Positions 1-6,404 of a stretch of DNA of 11,940 bases are shown here, piece after piece; the stretch's first letter is position 1, and the number at the start of each line of letters is the position of its first letter. This DNA is from Pavlovales sp. CCMP2436 (Eukaryota > Haptophyta > Pavlovophyceae > Pavlovales). The position numbers were made by a program, and so were the translations under genes. The stretch spans positions 106,916-118,855 of the forward strand of contig MU631339.1 of NCBI GenBank assembly GCA_026770615.1, in the 5' to 3' direction. Below the pieces are notes generated by a model. The model saw nothing but the letters and a program-made list of their open reading frames with translations. It was not told where the DNA came from and did no database searches.

Positions 1-2334
1 GGGGGGGGTGAGCTGAAGTAAGGGGAAGAGCGCGCGCACCAACACTTGTCGATCCACAGCTTGGGCTCGCGCCCGTGACTCCTGACAAAAGCGCGGCGCC
101 AGGCCTAATAATGAAGTTTTTTTTTTTGGACAAAAGAAGACATTTTAAAAATTACAACGATAACAAAATAAGAATAAGAACAACAAAATTGAGACCAGGA
201 GCTCGCTCTGCTTGTGCGTTCATGGGTTGGTCCAATATCATCACTTTTTATAATACCAGCAGTAACATTTTTTTCAGTGGTGGTCACGAAGCTCAGGCGC
301 AGCTGAAGACCTGCTGGAACGGCGGATTCACTTGCGAAAGTGACGTCGTTATGAACCGACGACGATGAGAGGACTCGAGCGGAATAAATTATATAATCTT
401 AATAGTATTAATAGTTATTTTTACCTGGAGTTCGCTCCACTTGTGCGTGCACGGGTCACTCCACGAATGCGAGAGGAAAACGTCCACCTGATAATAACAA
501 TAAAATAATAATAACGACGATGATGATGATGATGGTGATGAAACTAGTAATAACAAACGTAATGGCAATATGAATAGTAATCTAAACTAATCAGAATAGT
601 AAGGTGACGATGATGCGGACCTCGAGTGCGTAAGGAAGGCGTCCACCAACACACACACGCACACACACACGCACACGCACATGCACACACGCACGCACGC
701 ACACACACACACACACACGCACACACACGCACACGCACAAATACATTTAGATTCAGATTTACAAGTATATAAGCTGTGATTCATACCGCGCAGAGCAGTG
801 CGGGCTGCGAGAGTAATTATGCTAACAGCGAGAACAGTGAGAGCAATAACGAGTTTGCTCATCATTCATGCAATAAAATCACGAGCTCATTATTTTTAGT
901 TGTTTTGATTCATACCTCGCCGAGCAACGCGGGCTGCGAAAGCGCAAACAGCCGTGCGCTCGACCTCCCATTACAGATATCATGAAAGCCTAGGGCGTTT
1001 GCGGGTGTGCTGAAGGGTCATACTAACTCACTAACTAACTAACCTCGCCGAGCAGCGCGGGCTGCGAGAGCGCGAACAGCCGCACGCTCGGTCGAGAGTC
1101 GGCTAAGTCGCTCTCGGCCAGCCCCTCCAGCGTGACGCTTCGAAATCGACAGGCGGCCAGCTGCTGCACGTCTGCCAGCTGCTGCACGTCTGCGGTGGAA
1201 AGGCGACCGAACACCTTTTTTAATAACAGTTCTTTTAATAAAACACCTGACCACAGACCAACGCAACCAGTAATATATGAGTGTTTGTGTGCGTGTGTAT
1301 GTGCACGTACCTGACCAACACATCATATATAAAGTGTGTGTGTGTGTGTGTACGTACCTGACCAACGCCTCATATATAAGTGTGTGTGTGCGTGTGTGTG
1401 TAAATATCTAGAGTAACGTCCGTCCCCTGATAGGTCTCCACATGACCCAAGCGTTGAGAAAACACTCGGATCATGGGTCCTTAGCAGAGCACACGGAAAC
1501 TGTGTGTGCACGTACCGCAGCGATCGCCGCAGCCGTGAGCATCGGTCCCGAGCGGAGCGCGAACCACGCCTGCAGCCGCCGCCCCGAGCCGAGCAGGCCG
1601 GCGGGGATGTTAAAAAGCGCCACAAGAAGCCACGCGCGCGAGTCCTGGCCTTTAGTTAGCGCCAGGCCGGCTCCGAGCGCCAGCACCCCCGACAGAAGAG
1701 TGAGCCGGCCCAACCGCCACCAGCTCGCCACTAAACGGGCGCGCGCAGAGGCGCTCCCTCTCAGCGAGCACCATGTCATGCGCGAGTCGCGCGCACCGAG
1801 GGCGGCCGCCGCGGCCCAGGGCACGAGCAGTAGCGCGAACAGCCAGCGCGGCAGCATGTCGTGGCCCATCACGGAGGCGCGGAGCAGGCACGGGCCGTTG
1901 GCAACGACGACTAGGGTTAACAACGACGCGACCGCCAGGAACAACATCTCAAACATGGCGACATAACACCTCCGCCCTGGTGGCATAACGCCGGCAGCGA
2001 GGAGGAGGGCCGGACCGGAGCTCGAAAGCGCGCGGAGAAAAGGCCCCGAGCTGAGCCCACTCCGCGTCTCCCGCGCCATGAGTGCGAGGGACGCGAGGAG
2101 CCACGCGGCGGCGGTCACCAGCAAGGGCACCTGCACATTCGCGTGGAAGCGCTGGCCTTCGTCGTGTGCACTGTGCAGCTTGCTCCGGTAATCGAGTAGC
2201 GCTCTGGGTGACATGATGTGCGGCGAGGAGAGCGAGCGGGACAGCAAGCCTCCGCGCTGCAGGAGGCGCGAGCGCGGCCACTGTACCGACGGGAGCGAGA
2301 CGGAGAGGGGCATGTCGCGCAGAGGTAATGCCAT
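1..2334 (-). CDS. Intron-split multi-pass membrane protein with a TIR-like SHSW domain (partial)
   Basis: Four exons on the minus strand: 2334-1516, 1181-1044, 487-425 and 104-40. The 3' end lies off the window. Exon 1 starts at ATG 2334 and encodes 273 residues with hydrophobic segments near residues 67-86, 125-146, 163-180, 207-226 and 233-248, so a polytopic membrane region. Its donor is GCG|GTACGT. Exon 2 uses acceptor GTGCAG|CAG and ends RLFALSQPALLGE at donor GAG|GTTAGT. Exon 3 follows a T-rich tract and TTATCAG and encodes VDVFLSHSWSD, then KWSELQ, ending CAG|GTAAAA. Exon 4 follows ATTATTAG and encodes AWRRAFV, then GREPKLWIDKC, with a probable donor TG|GTGCGC. Introns 1-3 are all phase 0, so the exons join without a shift; the fourth is phase 2. 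The SHSW, KW and LWIDKC order matches a TIR-like family that I recall from algae and oomycetes, usually placed after transmembrane helices. Its biochemical role is unknown. The splice sites are inferred, and alternative starts exist at 2313 and 2214. Confidence 0.68.
195..235 (-). pseudogene. Degenerate duplicate of exon 3 (end half)
   Basis: The minus strand carries an ACGCACAAG...GAGCGA...CTCC pattern that matches the end of exon 3 (THKWSELQ). TGA replaces the Cys codon, CAG replaces the Trp codon, and the donor is GTCTCA. It lies inside intron 3 and appears non-functional. Confidence 0.55.
486..545. repeat. AAT/GAT trinucleotide-rich tract before the exon 3 acceptor
   Basis: On the plus strand this is ATAATAACAATAAAAT followed by repeated GAT. 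On the minus strand it gives the T-rich stretch that ends in TTATCAG, so it probably serves as the pyrimidine tract of the exon 3 acceptor. Confidence 0.7.
612..646 (-). pseudogene. Degenerate duplicate of exon 3 (start half)
   Basis: On the minus strand this reads VDAFLTHSRS, against VDVFLSHSWS in exon 3. The acceptor is lost (TTG in place of CAG) and the conserved Trp is Arg. It follows the CA microsatellite directly. After about 30 bases the similarity ends. Probably a non-functional exon copy. Confidence 0.6.
648..740. repeat. CA/GT microsatellite
   Basis: A run of CACA units with scattered CG and AT interruptions, lying in intron 2 of the TIR-like gene. It produces long Cys-Val reading frames on the minus strand that are not genes. 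Confidence 0.95.
785..815 (-). pseudogene. Second, shorter duplicate of the end of exon 2
   Basis: On the minus strand this reads LSQPALL followed by CA, then GCG|GTATGAATCA. The intron flank GTATGAATCA is shared with the copy at 914-965, so these two copies are closer to each other than to the working exon. Upstream, the coding similarity breaks down and a TAA falls in frame. It looks like a decayed exon copy. Confidence 0.6.
914..965 (-). pseudogene. Duplicate of the end of exon 2, with an intact donor
   Basis: This segment matches the 3' end of exon 2 (1044-1094) at about 46 of 52 bases. In the exon 2 frame it encodes the identical peptide RLFALSQPALLGE. All three base differences inside that peptide are synonymous (TTC to TTT, CTC to CTT, CTG to TTG). 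It ends at a donor-like GAG|GTATGA. Weaker similarity runs upstream (DICNGRSSA against DLADSRPSV). No phase 0 acceptor was found, so it may be a decayed or an alternative exon. Confidence 0.7.
1156..1191 (-). repeat. 18-bp perfect tandem duplication across the exon 2 acceptor
   Basis: Two identical 18-bp units at 1156-1173 and 1174-1191 cover the start of exon 2. On the minus strand they create several CAG trinucleotides in a row. A strong pyrimidine-rich acceptor (CCACCGCAG) ends at 1190. The acceptor that keeps the reading frame from exon 1 is the next usable GTGCAG, ending at 1182. The duplication adds six residues (the LADVQQ type) to the protein. Confidence 0.8.
1247..1515 (-). repeat. 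Intron 1 tandem units, each bounded by GT and AG
   Basis: In gene direction (minus strand), intron 1 holds repeated units that start GTACGT, continue as a CA-rich run and a TATATAT stretch, and end with GGTCAG. CAG|GTACGT junctions lie at 1358/1357 and 1311/1310, and CAG|GTGTTT at 1247/1246. The units measure 47 nt (1357-1311) and 64 nt (1310-1247). A longer related stretch begins at the exon 1 donor at 1515. Each unit resembles a complete minimal intron joined end to end to the next, as at recursive splice sites with zero-length exons. The repetition is seen; the splicing meaning is inferred. Confidence 0.7.
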
Positions 2335-2931
2335 CGCCGCACCGGGAGATCAAGCGACCGGACCGGGCGGAGACCCTTGTGAGCGCACGTTAACGACGAA
2401 CCCTAACGCTCGCCCGGCGATCGCGGTTTCGTCACTTTCGAGTGCGAGGTGTGGCTGAAGTAATGGAACCAGATTTTCAAGCACGTCAAAGAGCCACGGA
2501 GGCAAGCGGCCTGGAGAGCGGGCCCCAGGATGGAGTCGATGAGGGCCTGCGCACCTTCCTCGCCTTGCGCCTGCACCCTACGTGCAGGCTCATTTGGGCT
2601 CATTACTGCACCACAATCATGGGGTATCGAGTAATGCGATATCACATGCTTCTCGGGTCTACGACGAGAAACTTCTGCGGAGGACAAAGGTGTGAGCGCG
2701 CCCTTGTCCGCACGCGCAATGCAGTGCGACAAAGGGGAACACACCCAACAGCAACAACAAAAACTGCGAAAATTTAAAATTCGCGCGCTCGCAAGTTTGC
2801 CGCCGCGCCGCAGCTCGCCGGTCGCGCAGCCTCGCTACTGCACACGTGGGCGAACATCCGCATGGCATCGTCCGCGGAAGCTTCAGCTGGAGAACGCGCG
2901 TGAGCGGTCGCCCAACTTCGCCTTGAAGGGG
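2335..2931. other. Spacer between divergent genes
   Basis: About 600 bp lie between the ATG of the TIR-like gene (minus) and the chosen ATG of the XLF-like gene (plus), so both promoters should be here. No clear TATA box was found. Near 2745-2780 the sequence changes from CAACAACAA and AAAATTTAAAATT to GC-rich. Overlapping reading frames at 2403-2744 (minus) and 2442-2777 (plus) show no recognisable motif. A short upstream frame (2862-2903, 13 codons) precedes the XLF-like ATG. Confidence 0.5.
2862..2903 (+). other. Short upstream reading frame before the XLF-like gene
   Basis: ATG 2862 opens 13 codons (MASSAEASAGERA) ending at TGA 2901-2903, 28 bases before ATG 2932 and in a different frame. 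If the transcript starts upstream, it could lower translation of the main frame. Alternatively, a small indel may have cut off the true N-terminus. Confidence 0.35.
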
Positions 2932-3711
2932 ATGGCGTGCTGCCTCGAAAGCGAGATCTGGCGCCCGGTCGCGTCGAAGACGGGCTCCAAAGAGAGCGAC
3001 GACTTCTTCCTCGTCAAGTGCGTCGCGGCCTCGCAGCAGAGCGCGGACGCAGACGAGGTTGCGTTCGGGCTCGCATTGACCGACCTGATTACCGTGTGGA
3101 AGATAGTGGTGACTCACGGAGCGGCAGCGGCGTGGGTCAAGGAGCTGATCGGATCGCAGCTCACTACGTTTGGGGTCTTGACGGGCATGCGCGACAATCT
3201 GCTGGATGGAACGGGGCTGGAGGGCAAAGGGGGGATAAGCGCGGCCGGGGTCCCACCCAAGCTCACGGTAAGATTGGTGCTGACCAAGCGGTACGTGTGC
3301 CGGTTCGAGTGCGAGCCGCTGCCGGAGCGCGAGTCGGCGGTCGTCCTACGCGAGGAAATGATTCTCCCGCTCCTTCATTTGGCCGCCTACCACCGGACGC
3401 ACTGCCCCGACGCGGACGCCGACAAGGCGGCCCCGCTCACCGCCCGCGAGCTCAATCTTGCGGAAAACCGCGCGTTTGCCAGCATCTACAGGGTCCTCAT
3501 CGGTGCAGGGGTGGAGAGCGCCCCCCTCCCGTCGCCGTCCGAGGCAGGGGCGGCTGCAGGCTCGGCGCTACCGCCAGCGCCCGTACCAGCAGGCGCAGAT
3601 GCCGACCCGAAGCCTGCGGCCAGCTCCGAGCCTGGGCTCAAGCGCGTGGCGGCAGGTGGAAACACGGTGCCGAGCAGCAAGCAGAAGACGGTGCTCGGCT
3701 TTGGTCGGTAA
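2932..3711 (+). CDS. XLF/NHEJ1-like non-homologous end-joining factor
   Basis: An intronless reading frame of 259 residues from ATG 2932 (GGGGATGGC context) to TAA 3709-3711. The head region follows the XLF order. A Trp near the start (W10) is followed by a strand DDFFLVK (residues 23-29), the hallmark FGLALTDLITVW (45-56), a helix AWVKEL, a strand KLTVRLVL (110-117), FECEPLP, and a helix MILPLLHLAAYH (143-154). Human XLF has the matching features PWAWL, LLVSDLQQVW and LIRPLMGM. After residue 200 the tail is Pro/Ala-rich and ends KQKTVLGFGR, a basic-hydrophobic end reminiscent of Ku-binding or PIP-type peptides. The coiled coil seems short (about 165-192), so a PAXX-like member is possible. 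XLF-family proteins act in the nucleus with Ku, XRCC4 and ligase IV to bridge broken ends. The frame stays open upstream, with another ATG at 2719 that would add 71 residues including a Gln run. Confidence 0.62.
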   Translation: MACCLESEIWRPVASKTGSKESDDFFLVKCVAASQQSADADEVAFGLALTDLITVWKIVVTHGAAAAWVKELIGSQLTTFGVLTGMRDNLLDGTGLEGKGGISAAGVPPKLTVRLVLTKRYVCRFECEPLPERESAVVLREEMILPLLHLAAYHRTHCPDADADKAAPLTARELNLAENRAFASIYRVLIGAGVESAPLPSPSEAGAAAGSALPPAPVPAGADADPKPAASSEPGLKRVAAGGNTVPSSKQKTVLGFGR

Positions 3712-3764
3712 CTATTCGTAGCAACTGCCATTGGGTACAGCCGACCGCCAGGCCGTGCGGGTGA

Positions 3765-3825
3765 ATTATGAGTGAGAGTCAGAGTACAGTCAGAGTAACT
3801 AGTTACACCGACTCTCACTCATAAT
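3765..3825. repeat. 16-bp perfect inverted repeat around a 12-bp palindrome
   Basis: ATTATGAGTGAGAGTC (3765-3780) is mirrored by GACTCTCACTCATAAT (3810-3825). The loop contains the palindrome GTAACTAGTTAC (3795-3806). It lies 53 bases after the XLF-like stop codon, so it could be a 3'-UTR stem-loop or a tiny inverted-repeat element. Confidence 0.8.
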
Positions 3826-4070
3826 CCGAATTAGTGTGCGGTCCGAATTTTGATAAGCAAAGTTCAGTGTACATCCGAATTATGGTGTAGTCCAAGTATG
3901 ATAACCATCACTGCGTTTAGCAGTAAGTTTATTTATGATGTTCTTGGCTTGTTGCAATTGTAGTAAAATCAATAAGAAAATAGGCCTCACGGCGACATTT
4001 TATGATAATCAAAAACACGAACTTCGTTTAACAGCCAAGAGCCTGGCTCTGAGTTTGTTACAACCTTTTG

Positions 4071-4345
4071 CGTTCGTTTGTATTGGGGCCGGCGTAGGCT
4101 GGAAACAAACGAACGAACGGAGCCACGGATTGTGACAAACGAACGCCGGGTAAACAACGGTTACTCTCCCTCTCTCTTTCTCTTCGTTCTCCCGCAGTAC
4201 CAGTGTTGTCAGACTGCGCACGAGTGATGCCTAACTTTATTTAAATTAGTCGGAGCACGCTGCTAAACAAACGAACGAACGCTCAACGAACGGAGGGGGG
4301 GGCTGGAGCTGACAAACGAACGAACGAACGCGTTCGATTGCCCGT
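4071..4345. repeat. Dispersed CGAA-type tetranucleotide clusters with hairpin arms
   Basis: ACAAACGAACGAACG-type clusters occur near 4105-4120, 4134-4144, 4265-4292 and 4313-4331. The reverse form CGTTCGTTTGT at 4071-4081 can pair with ACAAACGAACG at 4105-4115 (11 bp, 23-base loop). CCGTTCGTTGCC lies near 4353. Confidence 0.75.
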
Positions 4346-4593
4346 TTACCAAACCGTTCGTTGCCAAACACTTTTATAAACGCCTGGCACTGAAATGGTG
4401 TGGTGTATCATTGGAATCTGTGACCTGTCAGGGGACGAACGAACTTCTAGATATCAACACACCACGAACTAATGCTTCGGAGCTCAGTCACATATCTAAG
4501 ACAGCACACGGCTTGGGCCGAACATTCCTCACGGCTTTAAAAATGTACGTACCATCGAGTTTTTAAAGTGCAGCGCTTCCGCCATCGTGCGCT

Positions 4594-4623
4594 GGGGGGT
4601 CGGGGTTAGGGGTCGGGTTGGGG
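4594..4623 (+). other. G-quadruplex-like, telomere-like G-rich tract
   Basis: Five G-runs (GGGGGG, GGGG, GGGG, GGG, GGGG) are separated by two or three bases (TC, TTA, TC, TT). This fits a plus-strand G-quadruplex and looks like a degenerate telomeric repeat. Confidence 0.6.
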
Positions 4624-4826
4624 ATTTAAAATTTGGGTTGAGACTCGCCCTTGCCTGTACTGCTCAGACGTCACGCTGAATTTTCAAAATAAAATGTTCA
4701 AACTCAGCAGTTCAAATTCAGAGGGAGCAGTAGGGAGTGTGAACAAAAAAATTCTGCTCATGTTTTTTCTGCTCCGCCGGCTTTAAAATGCGTCCCTACG
4801 GTTCTCACTTATCTGCGGGAAAATGA

Positions 4827-4924
4827 TTGCCGTAGGCCAGATATTGTTTTTTTGTTGGCAATATATTTGAAAATATTCGCTGGCAATATTGGAAAAAATA
4901 TAGAAAGTATCTGGCCTATGCCAA
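4827..4924. mobile_element. AT-rich inverted-repeat element, MITE-like
   Basis: TAGGCCAGATA (4833-4843) is mirrored by TATCTGGCCTA (4908-4918), with weaker pairing outward (TTGCCG against TGCCAA). The interior is AT-rich and repeats TGGCAATAT at 4856 and 4881. Size and shape suggest a small non-autonomous transposon, but no target-site duplication was established. Confidence 0.45.
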
Positions 4925-4935
4925 GAAAACGACCG

Positions 4936-5078
4936 TGTACAAACTTTTGCCGTTCCTCCTGTTGCGAATGGGCATCAGCATGGGCCTTCTTGTTGGCCTG
5001 GTCCGCGTGGTAAGCGACCACGTGCTCCTTGAGCGCGGTCGCCTCCGCCTCGGCCTTCTTCTCCCCCCGCGTCATCAT
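4936..5078 (-). CDS. Charged, helix-prone coding fragment (hypothetical)
   Basis: From ATG 5078 the minus strand encodes a strongly charged, Ala/Glu/Lys-rich stretch (EKKAEAEATALKEH, then ADQANKKAHADAHSQQEERQ) that suggests a helix or coiled coil. Beyond KFVHG the same frame enters the AT-rich MITE-like element, so the true 3' end is probably lost there or begins an intron (GTACACGG). The family is not recognised. It may be a gene relic or chance. Confidence 0.25.
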
Positions 5079-5212
5079 TCATAGGTCGGTAAGCAAATGA
5101 CCAGACGGTCGTTCTGTCCATCGCACGGATTGAGGGGCTGCATGACGAGAAGAGTGAGGGGCTGCGCTCGCCTGTGAACGCGGAAAAGGATCCCAAAATC
5201 GACGCCGATGAT

Positions 5213-5599
5213 ATCTCACCTTCCCCAATATTGGTACCGGAGCAGGGATGGGGGCTGAGAGGTGGGGACTCGGTTGGCGGTTGGCTGCGACTTGCGGGTC
5301 AAGGGGAGGATGTGCATGCATCCTGTCTGCCCTCCGTGGGTGTGCGCCACAGCGTCCCACGAGGTCAATGTGATCGAGGGTCTTGATGCTGACGGGAGGC
5401 TCGATCTCACTTTTCCCCAATATTGGTATCGAAGCAGGGATGGGGGCTGAAGGAAAGGTGGGGACTCGGTTGACGGTTGGCTGCGACGTGCGGGTCAAGG
5501 GGAGGATGTGCATTCACCCCGTCTACCCTCCGTGAGTGTGCGCCCTCGCGTCCCACGAGGTCGGTGTGAGCGAGGGTCTTGATGCTGACGGGAGGCTCG
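5213..5599. repeat. Two-copy tandem duplication (191 and 196 bp)
   Basis: Copy A (5213-5403) and copy B (5404-5599) both begin ATCTCAC...CCCCAATATTGGTA and end GACGGGAGGCTCG, with about 10% visible differences and small indels. The unit length is not a multiple of three, which argues against a coding repeat. Confidence 0.85.
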
Positions 5600-6120
5600 C
5601 GCACGGTCGGGGGGCATGGGCGAGACGGCCGGGATCGGCGGGTTGCGGGTTGACTTGCGCAACTGGCATTCGACACCGCACGTGCTCGCATGACAGCCAC
5701 GCGCTCGATGCGGGTAGACATCTGCAGGCGCGTGGACGACGGGAAGGCGAGCACAAGCTAAAGCAGCATGCGACGTGTCAGACAAGCTTGTGCCGCTTGA
5801 AGATGAGCCGCTTGAGGACGAGCCGCGCGTGGACGAGCCGCTCGTGAATGAAGGCGGGGCGAGCTTGAGCACCGACGGGCGAGCTCGACGAAGAACAAGC
5901 TTGAGTCGCGTGCCGGACGAAGTTGAAGGGCGGCGAGCACGACGAAGGACAAGCTCGAGCCGCGTGCCGGACCAAGATGAAGGGCGGCGGGCTTGAGCAA
6001 GTCGGCGAGAAAGACGAGCACAACACGCGATCGAGCGAGCTCGATGACGGGGCGACGACAAAGATGAAAAAGGCGGGTGAGAGGCGACGAGCGTGAAGGC
6101 GGGTCGCAGATTGACCTTGG
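5600..6120. other. GC-rich stretch with minisatellites and no clear gene
   Basis: The stretch contains a 15-bp repeat (GAGCCGCTTGA type, 5790-5850) and a 54-bp duplication (5881-5987). A plus-strand frame (5775-5996) reads as acidic then Arg/Ser repeats (PLEDEP, VDEP, then ARRRTS...SRVPD twice). Overlapping minus-strand frames up to 188 codons are equally open, as expected for GC-rich DNA. No frame is supported as a gene. Confidence 0.5.
5881..5987. repeat. 54-bp tandem duplication
   Basis: Unit 1 (5881-5934) and unit 2 (5935-5988) share GACGAAG-ACAAGC, CGCGTGCCGGAC and GAAGGGCGGC with few changes. The period of 54 is divisible by three and keeps a plus-strand 18-residue repeat (ARRRTS, SRVPD, EGRR). 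Confidence 0.75.
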
Positions 6121-6132
6121 GATTTTTTTTTT

Positions 6133-6164
6133 AACGTGATTAAGCCTTAAAACGTGATTAAGCC
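6133..6164. repeat. 18-bp tandem repeat AACGTGATTAAGCC
   Basis: The 14-bp word AACGTGATTAAGCC occurs at 6133-6146 and 6151-6164, right after a T-run. It lies in an AT-rich spacer with no gene. Confidence 0.8.
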
Positions 6165-6194
6165 ATTAGGTTGTTGTAACTATTGTTTGTACTG

Positions 6195-6258
6195 GTTGTC
6201 AGTTGACATTGTCAGTTGACATTTTTTGGGATATTGTCAGTTGACATTTTTTGGGATA
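6195..6258. repeat. 25-bp tandem repeat built on TTGTCAGTTGACA
   Basis: TTGTCAGTTGACA occurs three times (6196, 6209, 6234). The last two lie in 25-bp units that continue TTTTTTGGGATA. The core TGTCA-GT-TGACA is a short inverted repeat and could bind a dimeric protein. Confidence 0.8.
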
Positions 6259-6404
6259 CAATTATTGGTATAAAATTAAAATGACGTGCGCTAATGCGCA
6301 GCTCGCCTAACCGCCGGGGGCGGTATTCTTCAACCCCTGGTCTAGTCCCAGGCGGCGGGTTGACTCAATAATCCTCCACTCATCTTAAAAAACTCTCCTC
6401 TCAT

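Larger units (their letters stand above)
3712..4808. other. Non-genic stretch after the XLF-like gene
   Basis: No convincing gene on either strand. It contains a 16-bp inverted repeat (3765-3825), several TCCGAATT words, CGAA-type repeats with a hairpin (4071-4340), a pyrimidine tract ending in CCCGCAG (4165-4197) that resembles a plus-strand splice acceptor, and a G-rich tract (4594-4623). The short frame at 3935-4135 has no recognisable motif. Confidence 0.55.

Noticed and set aside
544..865. Minus-strand frames rich in Cys-Val (64 and 92 codons)
   Set aside because: They are translations of the CA microsatellite; only the short VDAFLTHSRS piece has meaning, as an exon relic.
1442..1988. 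Plus-strand frames up to 174 codons opposite the membrane exon
   Set aside because: GC-rich antisense shadows of exon 1, with Arg/Ala/Ser-rich composition and no domain.
2403..2777. Overlapping frames on both strands in the divergent spacer
   Set aside because: No recognisable motif, and both overlap the expected promoter region.
4165..4200. Pyrimidine tract and CCCGCAG as a plus-strand exon start
   Set aside because: Only nine codons follow before TGA and no matching donor or upstream coding exon was identified.
5407..6061. Long minus-strand frames (up to 188 codons)
   Set aside because: Low-complexity Arg/Ser/Pro composition over tandem repeats, and equally open frames on the other strand.
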